The notes: generated by a model from the letters alone, not told the origin. A stretch of 64,000 nt of DNA from Prorocentrum cordatum (GCA_963575745.1 CAUYUJ010021071.1:120001-184000), one strand, 5' to 3'. Shown: positions 1 to 9,874, counted from the stretch's first letter. Translations and numbers: made by a program.

Positions 1-357
1 CACATTACCATAGGATATGATGACAAAAAGCAGCCCGCCAATGGTACGAGTGTTGACGTCTCGCATTTGGTTGGTGAGAAAGGCGCTCGCGCGACTCTCG
101 CCCCGAAGTTTGATAAGCACACGTTTGTCGTGCCCTTCTGGGCAGTCCCGTTTGCTAAAGACTCGAAGGTGCCGAACCTCGCTTGGACCAGTGTAGCTGT
201 TGATGTGTGTACGTTTGTGGGAGCTGTCAAAACTGCTAAGTCAGTGACCGTGCCAGCCCTCGCAAATCCGAAGGCGATTCAGGCGGGCCACGAGTTGCAC
301 CGCCCCAGGGAGTCGCTCGTCACCGCAGTTGGCGGCGGCGGCAGTGGCAGCAAGTAA
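1..357 (+). CDS. 3' end of a hypothetical protein gene (partial)
   Basis: The frame is open from the first base of the window to a TAA at 355-357, so the gene begins to the left; 118 residues are visible. The first Met in frame is not necessarily a start. The visible part has mixed, non-repetitive composition with hydrophobic stretches (such as FVVPFWAVPFA near residue 40) and ends in a short Gly/Ser run before the stop, followed at once by an 18-base C tract. I recognise no family or catalytic motif. Complexity and codon use look more like coding sequence than the neighbouring low-complexity ORFs. It could be the last exon of a longer gene. Confidence 0.45.
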   Translation, partial: HITIGYDDKKQPANGTSVDVSHLVGEKGARATLAPKFDKHTFVVPFWAVPFAKDSKVPNLAWTSVAVDVCTFVGAVKTAKSVTVPALANPKAIQAGHELHRPRESLVTAVGGGGSGSK

Positions 358-988
358 TCCCCCCCCCCCCCCCCCTCGTTCACTCCACGCATAACTAGCT
401 ATCCCCGCATTGTTCGGTCCACCTTCGCCCGTGCTCCAGTCAGTCGCGGCCGCGTCGGGCGTTTGCCTCGCGCAGTGCGCCTGCGGGGTTTCAAGGGCGC
501 CACTGCGGTCTTCCATGGCGCGCGGTTCTAGCCATGTCGATCTCGTTTCGATGTGGGCGAGCGGCGTGGCGTCATCGATACTCGCAGATGTCAGAGCGCC
601 GTCGCCGTCGTCGGCGTCCGCCTCCTCGTCGTTGCTCTAAGTGTGCCAGTCTACGCCAGCAGTCTTGACGCGACCCGCGGGGTCGGCGAGTTTTACACTT
701 GGTCGTTTGCGATCGCAATGGAACCCCCCTCGTCATATCCCCCCGCCTGCTCCGTCTGGCTACCCGACCCGCGCCCCCTCCCCGCCTCGACCATTGGAGG
801 CGCAAGGTGCCCGCGCAAGCCCCGATGCGCATGCAGAGGAGTGTATGCCGCCGCACTGGGGCCGCGCACGATACGTCGAGTGTGCTCCGGGCCATCGGTC
901 AGCGAGCGCGCGTGTAGCTGTTTGTGGGGACGGCGCGGCGCACTCGTTCGCCTGGTCAGCGTGCGTCGCGCTGCGATGCCTGGGGGCC

Positions 989-1140
989 CTCCCCCTCCTC
1001 CTCCTCCTCCTCCTCCTCCTCCTCCTCCTCATCCTCTAGCTCGCATCCCCCCTCCTCCTCATCCTCCTCCTCCTCCTCCTCCTTTCCTCCTCCTCCTCCT
1101 CCGCCTCCCCCCTCCTCCTCCCCCCCCCCCCCCCCCCCCT
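989..1140 (+). repeat. (TCC)n/poly-C microsatellite
   Basis: Interrupted TCC/CTC triplets followed by a run of C. The tract yields poly-Pro, poly-Ser and poly-Leu ORFs on one strand and poly-Glu on the other, none of which I regard as genes. The rest of 358-2142 is GC-rich sequence in which I see no gene, apart from the TCG-rich element copies listed separately. Confidence 0.9.
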
Positions 1141-1687
1141 CGTGATCGCCATCCTCGTCGCCCGCCAACCCCGTCTGTATGTCGGGCCCCTCCTCACCCG
1201 TCTCCCCGCCACCGAGGGTGAATGAGCACAAGGGGCGATGGGGGGGTGAGAGAGGGAGAAATGCGAGGAGGGCGATGAGGAAGATCCACCAGACTGAGGA
1301 GGATGAGCGGTCGAGGTCGCGCGCCCGCGCGCCCCCGCGCCTTGACAAGTACAAGGGCCCGACCGCGCCGCCCCCGTCCCACCTTCGCGGCTGTCTTGGA
1401 GGAATGAGGGTGACTCAGGCCCCGTATCCTAACTCGATATGTTGTGAGTTAGGTTGGCCGCTGGCGGTTCCCGATGGGTTCCAGTCTGTTTAAACAGGCG
1501 GTATGGAAACCCACTGGGGGCCGCCAGCGGCCTCCGAACTCAACGAGCATATGTTTGGGTTGGGGGTCGAGGGGGATCTGCAGAGATGGGGGGCCAGCTC
1601 GTGAGCTCGTCGCGTCTGGGTGGTTGCGTCGGATGACGCTCAGCTCCTACACGTCGTCGTCGTCGGCGGCGGCGTCGCCCCGTTGCA

Positions 1688-1830
1688 GCTCCCTTGAGGG
1701 TCCCGTGAGGCTCCCGTCGTTGGTTTGTTGTTTCAAATGCGTTTGGAACAAATCCGACGTCGTCGTCGTCGCAGTCGTCGTCGCCGTCGTCGTCGTCGTA
1801 ACGGGTGGCTCGCGCACGTCACACGTTACG
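1688..1830 (+). repeat. TCG-core dispersed element, copy 1
   Basis: A fixed head (TTTCAAATGCGTTTGGAA, then AATCCGACG) runs into a (GTC/TCG)n core and ends in GTAACGGGTGGC...ACGTTAC. A second copy with the same head, core and tail is at 6462-6600, and a partial third is at 1851-1935. The tail of the second copy holds a perfect 8-bp inverted repeat (GTAACGGG/CCCGTTAC), of which this copy keeps six bases. It looks like a short non-coding dispersed repeat with an expandable core. Confidence 0.7.
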
Positions 1831-1850
1831 GCCCAGTTTGACGTTCCTTT

Positions 1851-1935
1851 GAGGCTCCAGCCGTTCGTTGATATTCTTTCAAATGCGTTTAAAAAATGCG
1901 ACGGCGACGTCTTCGCCGTCGTCGTCGCCCCTCCA
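1851..1935 (+). repeat. TCG-core dispersed element, partial copy
   Basis: Shares TTGAGGCTCC, CTTTCAAATGCGTTT and the GCGACG/GTCGTCGTC core with the copies at 1688-1830 and 6462-6600, but is shorter and lacks the GTAACGGG tail. It lies immediately downstream of copy 1, so the two may be a degraded tandem pair. Confidence 0.55.
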
Positions 1936-2168
1936 CTTAGTGCCCCCCATATGGCCCCCGCGCTTGCCCCCGCTGGCCCTCACAAAGCCCACTAGCTCGC
2001 AATCCCTGGCACGCCCCCGCCCCCAACGGCCGAGTCGGCGCGGCCCCCGCCCAACAAGTTACATGTGAGATGTTTGAAGTTTGGGGGTCACTCAACACCC
2101 GCACCACCCCCGAGCGCGCCCTCATGGGGGCATTGGGCGTGTCGCCGCATCACCATAACCACCATCAT

Positions 2169-2191
2169 GCGTAGCCATATTTAGGCTCAAG
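2169..2191 (+). other. Dinoflagellate spliced-leader (DinoSL) relict
   Basis: The sequence matches the 22-nt dinoflagellate spliced leader in two blocks, CGTAGCCAT and GGCTCAAG. The leader's central TTT is kept, with one extra A on each side of it. Seventeen of the leader's outer bases are in the right order and spacing. The leader is added by trans-splicing to essentially all nuclear mRNAs in dinoflagellates, so a genomic copy directly upstream of an ORF marks a retroposed transcript. This is the strongest single clue to the organism. Confidence 0.8.
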
Positions 2192-2242
2192 CTGGACGCG
2201 CTCGTCTTGTTTACGTCAAATCGGCCTGCCCGGTGGGAGCAC

Positions 2243-3055
2243 ATGGTCAGCGTCCAGCTTAACTACGCGGTGATCGCCGCTGAGGGCGTCGAGGATCCGA
2301 CGCCACAGAACGCGCGGGCCGCCCCATACGAGGACAAGGGTGGCAAACTGTGGATATCCATCAGCAAGGGCGACTCCAGGTACCGCAAGTTCGCTAACTG
2401 TGAGTTCCCCGTGCACGACGAGCTCGCGAGGCAGCGCAACGAGAAGACCGAGCAGCTGTTTGAGATTGCCGAGGCTGCCCGTAGCGCCCCCGACCCACTA
2501 GCGCAACAGCGGTCAGCCCCCATCCCCGCGGCGAAGAAGTTCAGGAGGGCGTGGCTGTTCGACGAGATCGCCAAGCACATCACGGCGACCAGCACTACTG
2601 ATGACGGTGCAACCCACCAGGTCGTGGTGAGCACCAACATGAACGTTCGGACAAAACTCGAAATCGAGCTTACCGAATACAACTTGGCTCTCCTTACCAA
2701 AGTGGCTGTTCTGTCTGGTCCACCGCTGGCGCCGCCTCAGATCTCAGTCCCGCACGTGGCGCGGGTGCCGTGCCGTTCCTCCGCGCGCACTTTCTACTAT
2801 TGCAATATCATCCAGAAGTGGACGCGCAAGTCCATCAGGGCGCAGCGGGGCCCCGACTTCCAGCAGCAAGTCAACGAGGCGGCCGATCGGCTGAGCAAGT
2901 GGTACGTTGACCACCACGCGGAGCATGCAGGTACTGTGGAGGGCGCAGGAGATGTGAGCAACGATGAGTGGTGTCGCCTGTGCCGCCTCGGCTGGGCACA
3001 GACGAACGGCCGTCCATCGCGCGTGCGCAGGGGTCGACGCACGCTGCGACTTTAA
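2243..3055 (+). CDS. Hypothetical protein, intronless retroposed gene copy
   Basis: The ORF encodes 270 residues from the first ATG after the leader relict, leaving a 51-nt 5' leader; the frame is open further upstream but without an earlier ATG. The protein is of ordinary globular composition with no low-complexity run. It has an N-terminal part with KLWISISKGDSRYRKF, a charged helical middle (about residues 50-95), and a C-terminal region rich in Trp, Arg and His with a CRLCRLG pair of cysteines near residue 248. I recognise no named family. Lack of introns, the leader relict and the A tract say it came from a processed mRNA. The frame is undamaged, so it may be recent or still functional. 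Expression would need new trans-splicing at an AG acceptor; the AAG at the end of the relict could serve. Confidence 0.65.
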   Translation: MVSVQLNYAVIAAEGVEDPTPQNARAAPYEDKGGKLWISISKGDSRYRKFANCEFPVHDELARQRNEKTEQLFEIAEAARSAPDPLAQQRSAPIPAAKKFRRAWLFDEIAKHITATSTTDDGATHQVVVSTNMNVRTKLEIELTEYNLALLTKVAVLSGPPLAPPQISVPHVARVPCRSSARTFYYCNIIQKWTRKSIRAQRGPDFQQQVNEAADRLSKWYVDHHAEHAGTVEGAGDVSNDEWCRLCRLGWAQTNGRPSRVRRGRRTLRL

Positions 3056-3370
3056 TTACTTGCACTGCGTATGTGGGCGCTGGGGTTCCGCCGAGTGCGC
3101 GAGCGCTCCGTTGCGTGGGTGTCGCCTTTACGCCTATTCAGGCTGCGACATTGCAGCTACGTGACCGAGATTGCCAGCTTTGTTTTTAAGTATTTTTTAA
3201 TATGTATATAAAAAAAACGCCAACATCACCATCATCACCATGACACTCGCCCTACCCCTGGCCGAAAGCATACGTTTGTGAGCCGACGGGGCAGCGAATC
3301 GAGCGTCTCGGTTGGCGCACGTGGGCGCTCGAGCTCGCAAGGTCGGGTCTTAGTGCTGGACATGGCCTAT
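3056..3370. other. 3' region of the retrocopy and spacer
   Basis: The first 160 bases look like the 3' UTR of the retroposed mRNA, ending in a T/A-rich stretch and eight A residues. A CAT/CAC tract follows (3222-3242), then about 125 bases in which I see nothing. Confidence 0.5.
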
Positions 3371-3574
3371 GTTCGAAGTCCCCCTGGGGCTTTCGAACCT
3401 CGTTCGAAGTCCCCCTGTGGCTTTCGAACCTCGTTCGAAGTCCCCCTGGGGGTTTGAAACATCAACGTAATATGTATTCGGTGGTTTCAACCCTCCAGGG
3501 GGACTTCGAACGAGGTTCGAAAGTCCCAGGGGGGGCTTCGAACGAGGTTCGAAAGCCCCAGGGGGACCTCGAAC
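3371..3574. repeat. Long inverted repeat built of three ~30-bp units per arm
   Basis: The left arm (3371-3460) carries three copies of GTTCGAAGTCCCCCTGGGG...TTTCGAACCTC. The right arm (3484-3574) is its reverse complement with a few mismatches, and the loop is 23 bp (ATCAACGTAATATGTATTCG plus GTG). The whole could extrude as a cruciform or be transcribed into a ~90-bp hairpin. It lies about 260 bp upstream of the start of the two-exon gene. No TIR or target duplication is obvious outside the arms. Confidence 0.85.
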
Positions 3575-3833
3575 ATGACGGCGCTCTCGAGTAAGATGCG
3601 GCGACGAGCCGCTTGCAAGGCAACCTCATGCTCCGTTGGCCCCTGCACCCCAACCCAAAATGCTCCTCCTCCTCCTCCCGCCAATCCCACATCCTCCTCA
3701 TGGCCACGGCCATCATCGTCACCATCGGTGCCTGCCCAGTGTTCGAGTTCACTGCTGCATGTATGCTCGCACAGCTCTTTGCCAGCCTGACAGGTCGCAT
3801 CACCGCCCTCGGGGTTGCGGGCACCGCGTGGCC

Positions 3834-5710
3834 ATGGGTGACGCCAGCGTGGCAGGCCAGCTCATCAGCGTGCTGCGGCAGAGGGTGCAGTTCACCGAAG
3901 CCCAGGCAGCAGCGGGTGTACCGAGGGCTGGGCTGCTCGAGTCCCAGGCGAATGCAGTGTGCAACATGGTGGCCCAGACCCAAGGGATTACCCTTGCCAT
4001 GGCGACTGGAGCCACCCACGAAGTGAACGCTGGCCCGTGGACCCCATCGCAGGTGACTCGCATCGCCAGTCAGTTGGCTGACGCTGTGGCCAACCAGCGC
4101 GGCGACCATGCCACACGTTCGCAGCAAACATGTGACTACTTGGAGAACTTCTTCACCCAGAGCGATTGGGCCACAATCATGGACCCCAGCCTCAGTGTGG
4201 CTCCGAAACTTGCGGTCATGGCAGACCGTATGTACAAGGTTGGGCTGGTGTGCCCAGGGTGGCGCTTGCTGAAGAGGGCTGTCGGGATGTTGGCGATTGC
4301 GGGCAATTGTGGACAGCCGAGCCTGACGGATAAGCACGCGATGGCAACGCAGTTGAAGTCAACCATCAAGCAGAAGGACAAGGCCTGCAAGTGGCCCTAC
4401 CAGCACCAGAAGATATTCCCTCTGGACCCATCTCATATGCCAGCACCTGTTGTCCAGCATGCGTATGGCGACACCCCGCCAGTTCGGCCGCCCGCGGAGG
4501 TAACCCGCAGCGCCTTGGATCTGGAGATACTGCAGCCGGGGGCGAGGGGCAACCACAAGGGCCTGAAGGCTGAGAGGACCCACCCTGGCGACGCCAGCGG
4601 TCAGCTCGCCCTTGCGCACGCCGCGCGCCAACATTTGCCCTCAGCGGGGGCGCTGGCACCGCCACCAGATGTCAACGCGTTCTTCGCCATGATGATGCAA
4701 GGCATGTCTTCCTTCATGCAGGGTGCGACGGGCGCTGGCAATGGCGGCAGTGGCGGATGCAACATCACGTACACTCCCCCAAAGGGCCCCGTCGCTGACG
4801 CGAGCCCGATGTCCAGCGTGATGCCACCGACCAAGGCGCAGCACGGAGCTGCTGGCGTGCCAAGGCCATTCACACCGCCAGGGGGTGCTGATGTTCCTGG
4901 TACGCCGTCGCCGCCGCCAGTGCTGGACGGCAGTGCCCCCAGTGCCACGGGCGCGGTGCCCATCGAGCTCGGCGGAGACAGCGACGATGGCATCGACAAG
5001 GCAGCTGAGCTCGATAAGAAGATGATGGATGCAGCTGGGGTCGGCAAGGGCAGGAGCTCGGGCAAGTCCAAGGGTCGAGGCAAGGGCAAGGCCAAGGCCA
5101 AGACGACGGTCAAGAAGGAGTCCAAGGGCAAGACGTGCAAGGCGAAGGTTGCGCCGCTGGTCAAGCCCAAGGCGGGCCTCGATGGCGGTTCGACAGGCGA
5201 CCACCGATGGGGTAACATGCGCGTGCATGTGTGTAATGCGGCATGCGTGTGTCGGTGCGCGCACGTGTGTGTGATGTGCGCGCAGTTCCACGTGCGCGCC
5301 ATGCAGTCTGCTTCGGCAGACCGAGCCCTTTTGGCGTTCGGGAGTAGTTTCTGAGACGGGCCCCCAACTCCGTGGAAGGGGGGATGGGGTATTGAGAAGG
5401 ATAGGGAGGGGGAGGGATACGGGGAGAGAAGTCGAGAGAGAGAGGGAGGGAGAGAGCGAGAGAGAGAGAGAGGGAGAGAGAGAGAGAGAGCGGCCGACCA
5501 GGCAAGGGCGGCACCAACGGCGCGAACTACAAAGACAAGCTCATGCCGAAGGACTGCAAGGGCAGGACCCGCAACGCTTTCTGCAGCAGGGCGTACGGTG
5601 CTGCCAAGACTAGGGGCAAGGCAGCTGGCATGAGTGATGCGCAAGCAACTGCGCATGCAAAGAAAGCCTGGGAGGCTGCATCGGCCGTGTACGACAAGCA
5701 CGGAGCGTGA
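3834..5710 (+). CDS. Hypothetical lysine-rich protein, two exons (3834-5211, 5502-5710)
   Basis: Exon 1 runs to 5211 and exon 2 from 5502 to the TGA at 5708-5710. The splice leaves a phase-1 codon (G|GC, Gly) and joins HRWG to KGGTNGANYKD without a stop, for 528 residues. Residues 1-220 are mostly helical and hydrophilic (RMYKVGLVCPGWRLLKRAVG). The middle is Pro/Ala/Gly-rich with a Met-rich patch (FFAMMMQGMSSFMQG). Residues 395-455 are a Lys/Gly-rich basic stretch (GKSKGRGKGKAKAK). The last 65 residues form a compact basic, probably helical tail ending in AWEAASAVYDKHG. I do not recognise a named domain; the basic tract suggests nucleic-acid binding or nuclear location. The chosen ATG has a good context (GCCATGG), but the frame is open further upstream and another frame (3700-3830) also looks coding, so the 5' end is uncertain. 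Confidence 0.6.
5212..5501 (+). other. Spliceosomal intron (GT-AG)
   Basis: The donor GTAACATG follows TGGG, and the acceptor GACCAG precedes GCAAGGGC. The 290-bp interval contains a GT/GC-rich stretch and a (GA)n microsatellite just before the acceptor. Read without splicing, the exon 1 frame ends at 5354 in low-complexity sequence. Spliced, it continues into a clearly protein-like exon, which is why I call the intron. Confidence 0.7.
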
Positions 5711-6461
5711 GTGATGTTTCTCGTTTAACGTTTGTGTTGTGAATCAGCACCGTGAGGATTCCCACATGGGGAAATGCGGGTCACGCTCAGCTGATCTTCT
5801 CTAATGGGGTATCGCTCGCACTGTGACGTTTTGTTGTGCGGGCGTGAGGCCCGCTCGCCCTTACCTGTTGCCTGCCTGGTGCCGTGGCTCCGACTTCAGG
5901 GCCTAGGCGGTGGCAATGTGCGAAGGCTTCGGGGTTCTGGATGTACCAGGGGTCCAGCCATGGATAAACAAGCAAGGCCCTGACATTGTGCAGTCATACC
6001 AAAAAAACGCACCCCCAGAAAACAAAACAAACACAACAAACACAAAACAAAATATATATGTACAAAAACCGTGGTCAGGGGATCTGCGAATCCAAGCCCG
6101 CCGTATCTCAACCCCGCCGTCCGCCCAACGCTCGATTAAACACAACGCCTTCTGAAATCAATCCCCGCGCCCGTGCCCAGGGTTGACGTCGCAACGACGA
6201 CGACGACGGCGAATGCGACGACGACGACGACGACCAGGATGAGGAAGCAACGAGGGAAGAAACCATGACCCTGCCCTTCTGCCGTGCCGTGAGGGACCCC
6301 CGCCCTTCTGCCGTGCAATGCTGTGCAAATGCTCATGCATGGCCCCGCCCTTATGCCGTACCGTGGTGGACCCCCAAGCCCGCTCGTCGTCGTCGTCGTC
6401 ATCGTCGTCGCCTCGGGCATTCGCATACGTATAAAGATGGTCGCCGTCACCCGTTACCTCC
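5711..6461. other. Intergenic region without a recognisable gene
   Basis: Contains an A-rich stretch with repeated AAACA units (6001-6055), a (GAC)n tract (6190-6235) and otherwise unremarkable sequence. Short ORFs here have no recognisable features. Confidence 0.6.
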
Positions 6462-6600
6462 CTCTCAGGGATCCCTTGAGGATCCCGTCGTTGTTTTGTG
6501 TTTCAAATGCGTTTGGAAAAAAATCCGACGTCGACGTCGTCGTCGTCATCGTCGTCGTCAACGTCGTCGTCGTAACGGGCGGCGCGTGTCACCCGTTACA
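6462..6600 (+). repeat. TCG-core dispersed element, copy 2
   Basis: Same head (GATCCCGTCGTTG, TTTCAAATGCGTTTGGAA, AAATCCGACG), TCG-rich core and tail as at 1688-1830. It ends in a perfect GTAACGGG...CCCGTTAC hairpin with a 12-base loop. Another CCCGTTAC sits just upstream (around 6450). It lies about 40 bp before the transposase-like pseudogene. Confidence 0.7.
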
Positions 6601-6638
6601 ACCCTCTCCCCCGCCTAAGAGAGTCTTGTCGTGCGCCC

Positions 6639-8689
6639 GTGCCGCAGCCGCTTCCAGGCCGAGCTCGTGTTGCCAAAGAGATGGCAAAAAAACTCAAGCT
6701 GACTGATTTCGGAAGATCAAGCCATGTCACTTGTTCTGGGATAGCAGCACTCCTGAAACTTGTCAAATCAGATGGATTGCCAGATGCGTTCAGCCCCGCG
6801 ACGCAGGCGAGGCACAGACAGCGCATCGCTTTTCAGGATACGGATTGGGGGCCACTGCTTCAGAAGGTCGAGCTCCCAGCAACGGGCGGCGGCGTTGTTG
6901 ATGTGTGGGTTCAACACCCGCTCGGATTTTGGCAAGTGGCAGCCGACGAGAACCAATGTTTCAAAGAGTTTCTGACTCGTGTTCTAGATGAGACCAATGG
7001 TACTATGTCTTTGATTGCTTACTCAGATGAGATAACGCCAGGAAATGTTGTGGCAGAAAAGAATAAACGAAAGCTGCTAACAAGTTCCGTACTGGAGCAT
7101 AAAGGAGTTCAAATATCCATCATTGAGCAGCGAATTAGCATGGTTCACGATATGTTGTTTGAGGTCGACCGAATGCGATCGGCTCCGTGGAGGGATCAGT
7201 GAGGTGTTCAGACACGTGTTGCGTTTCTTTTTCGGACGACCTGTCCAACACGATTTAAGGGACGGTGTTGCATTCAAGTTTCGTGGTGGAATGCCGAGGC
7301 TCATATTCATGCGTCTCGGCATCAGTATACAGGACGAGCGAGCGCGCAAGGTCAGTTTACATTGTAAGGGTGTAGGCGGTCACAAGGTGTGTTTCCTATG
7401 CCAAAATGTGTGCAACCAATGGTCGTCATACCTCAGATCGGACACCACTGGGTTCCTGGTCAGTTCTCACAAGGTAGACGTGTCGAAGTTCGTCCTTCAG
7501 ACTAACGCGAGCATCAAGGGCATCCAACGGAGGCTCAAGGAAGTATCAGGAGACTCGGCTCAGCTCAAAGATTTGCAGATTAAGTTCGGCTTCAACTTTG
7601 TCCCGACATCCCTCCTTCAAGATTTTGACCTTGATGTGCAGGCAGCCGACGTGGTCAACTGGGACTGGATGCACATATATTTCGTTGAAGGAGTCGCCCT
7701 GATTGAACTCAGGGCTCTGATGTCAAACCTTGGCGTGCACAATCTTGGGGGCAAGCGGTTCCACGACTACTTGCAGCATTGGGCTTGGCCAGCGGGCTAC
7801 AGCCATGGCAAGGACGTGTGCGGGAAACACAAGGACAACAGTCCAGGGGGAACCGCTTCTGAGCTGATGTCTTGCTTCCCAGTGCTTGCAAATTTTTTAG
7901 TTGACATCGCGAGGCCAGCTGGCCATTGCGCTGCCGAGGTGGCCAGTGCCATCTGTCTGTGCCAAGTCGTGGGCTCCCTTTCAATTATCAACAGCGGGCT
8001 TGTGTCGCCCGCCGAGCTGGGCGAGACGATTGTCAAACATCTCACTCTCCACAAGGTTGCATATGGCACGGCCCTCTGGAAACCTGCCTAGCTGCATTTA
8101 CCGATGCAGCTGCTTAAAAAAACAGTGCTTCTCTCCACGTTTTTTGATGGAGAAGAAGCACAGAGTGCTGAAACGGTTCGCGCAGCCGCACCACAACACG
8201 ACAGCGTATGACAGAGCCTTGTCCGAAGAGGTGGTTGTCCAGCACCTGTTCGACTTACGGGTTCCATTTGTTTCACCTGGCCTGCTGGAGCCGAGGCAGC
8301 CGTCGAGGAAACTGATGGCTGCCATCAAAGCCACCCTGAATGTGGATGAAATGCGGGACGAGATTCTCGTTTCTCGGTGTGCACAGGTGAATTGCAGAGT
8401 CGTTGAAGTCGGGGACGTCGTAGCCTGTAGGGCAGGCGACGGCTCAATCTATTTCGGTCAAGTGTATTGCCATGTGCAGCTGAACCGAGCATGTTTTTCT
8501 TGCGTTTCACTCTGGACTGAGCTTGCTGCGTGTGATGTCTCCTCGAAGTGCAGGGCTGCGGATCGACCGCAGTTCATTGCAATGGCTGATATCATCGAGC
8601 CGTGCATCTATTGGCCAGTTTTGCCAGGCTGCGTCACGCACGTAGTGTTTCCAGCGAGGCTGAAGGTCAGGGCAGACCGCCTCGTGTGA
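6639..8689 (+). pseudogene. Broken copy of a dinoflagellate multicopy, transposase-like gene
   Basis: Three overlapping frames carry consecutive pieces of one protein: 6639-7202, then 7123-8091, then 7901-8689. The breaks are a frameshift near 7185 (before GGISEVFRHVLRFFFG), an in-frame TAG at 8089 (KPA-stop-LHLPMQLL) and a shift in the T run near 8142 that restores MEKKHRVLKRFA. Landmarks are KVSLHCKGVGGHKVCFLCQN (a Cys cluster like a metal-binding knuckle), WDWMHIYFVEGV, and the Lys/His-rich MEKKHRVLKRF near the end. From memory these match a large family of dinoflagellate hypothetical proteins with a WDWMH motif and a C-terminal ERKHK-type motif, probably derived from a DNA transposon. That assignment is recollection, not a search. 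An intron-rich live gene is possible, but the breaks have no GT-AG pairs around them. An AATAAA lies at 8747. Confidence 0.6.
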
Positions 8690-8869
8690 GCAGGGGGGAG
8701 GGCAGGGTACGAGGATGCAGCGTGTCTGGGGGAGGGGGTGAGGTCCGAATAAAACAGTAGTTAGGCAGGACGGGGAGCGAACCGTGGTGTTTCCACCCGA
8801 GCTTTAAACGTTTGGCGTCGAATACTGGGGTTGTACTTGCCAAGCAATGCGAACAGCATCAGGTCCTCC

Positions 8870-9270
8870 CACCACCCCCTCCTCCTCCTCCTCCTCCTCC
8901 TCCTCCTCCACCTCCTCCCCTTCGCCATCCTCCTCCCTCCCCTCCCCCCTCATCCAAATACTCATCCAAATCCTCCTCCGCCTCATCACCAACGTCCCCC
9001 TTCTCCTCCTCCTCCTCCTCCTCCTCCTCCTCCTCCTCCTCCTCCTCCCCCTCCCCACCCCTCCTCCTCCTCCTCCTCCTCCTCCTCCTCCTTCTCCTCC
9101 TCTTCCTGTTCCACCATCTCCCCTCCCCCCCGCTCGTCATCTTCCTCCTCCTCCTCGTCTTTTTCCTTCTCCTCGCCCTCCCCCTCCACATCCCATTCGC
9201 ACCCGCACCCCCGTTCCCCTCCCCCTCCCCCCTTCGCCCCCTCCTGCTGATCCCCCTCATCGTCCTGCTC
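8870..9270 (+). repeat. (TCC)n microsatellite block
   Basis: Long, slightly interrupted TCC/CTC tracts (8880-8930, 9003-9050, 9060-9105) in C/T-rich DNA. The ORFs over it are poly-Ser, poly-Leu, poly-Pro or poly-Glu in every frame and I do not count them as genes. Confidence 0.9.
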
Positions 9271-9874
9271 GCAGTGACCATGCTGGTGCTGCCCGTCTGT
9301 TTGCCGCCGTTGACTTTGCTGCTTGCCATCCCTACTTATCTTCCTCGCTCCTGCTCCTCCCCCCCACCCCTCCCTTCCCCATGGGGGGCTCCGACGGCGC
9401 CGAGCGCAGAATGACTTTCTGCCGCAGCCCCAACCCCCAGCTAGAGACGAAGTTGCTTGCACTACTGCGCTTGCATCGCCGCGGATTGCATTCACTGGCG
9501 GTCGCGCGGGCGCGAGGGCGCCCGACGGTCTCCAAGCATGGCGAGGTAAACCATCATAAAAAATATATAAAAAAAGCATCAGGAACACAATCACAACATC
9601 AGGAACACATCGAAAGCATACAATTCGGAGGTCGATGCGGCGGCGACTAGGTCGCGGCTGCCTCCGAGCGCGCATTTGTTTTTGCATTGCCACCAACAAA
9701 GTGGCAGAGAGCCCCGTCGCACCCGACACTGCGGGTCGCCACGGCAGAACAGCTGAGCACTGGACATTTGCCTTGTCTTGTTATACGAAAACAGGGCACA
9801 CGTACATAGGCATGTTCCACGATTTCCGAGGCCGCAGCACTGACACTAAGTTGACAACAACACATACACAATAA
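9271..9874. other. Spacer without a recognisable gene
   Basis: Mixed sequence with only short unconvincing ORFs. I see nothing that can be assigned. Confidence 0.5.

Larger units (their letters stand above)
2143..3244 (+). mobile_element. Retroposed spliced-leader cDNA with CAT/CAC flanks
   Basis: This interval has the layout of a reverse-transcribed mature mRNA put back into the genome. A spliced-leader relict (2169-2191) starts the insert, an intronless ORF follows, and eight A residues (3210-3217) end it. Imperfect direct repeats bracket it: CGCC-g-CATCACCATAACC from 2143 and CGCC-aa-CATCACCATCATC from 3218, which I read as a target-site duplication of about 27 bp with a few mismatches. 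Retroposed spliced-leader mRNAs carrying leader relicts are an established feature of dinoflagellate genomes. The repeats are themselves CAT/CAC microsatellite, so their equivalence as a duplication is less certain than the leader relict. Confidence 0.7.

Noticed and set aside
8747-8752. AATAAA as a polyadenylation signal for the transposase-like gene
   Set aside because: Dinoflagellates do not reliably use AATAAA and the gene is broken, so the position is mentioned but not annotated.
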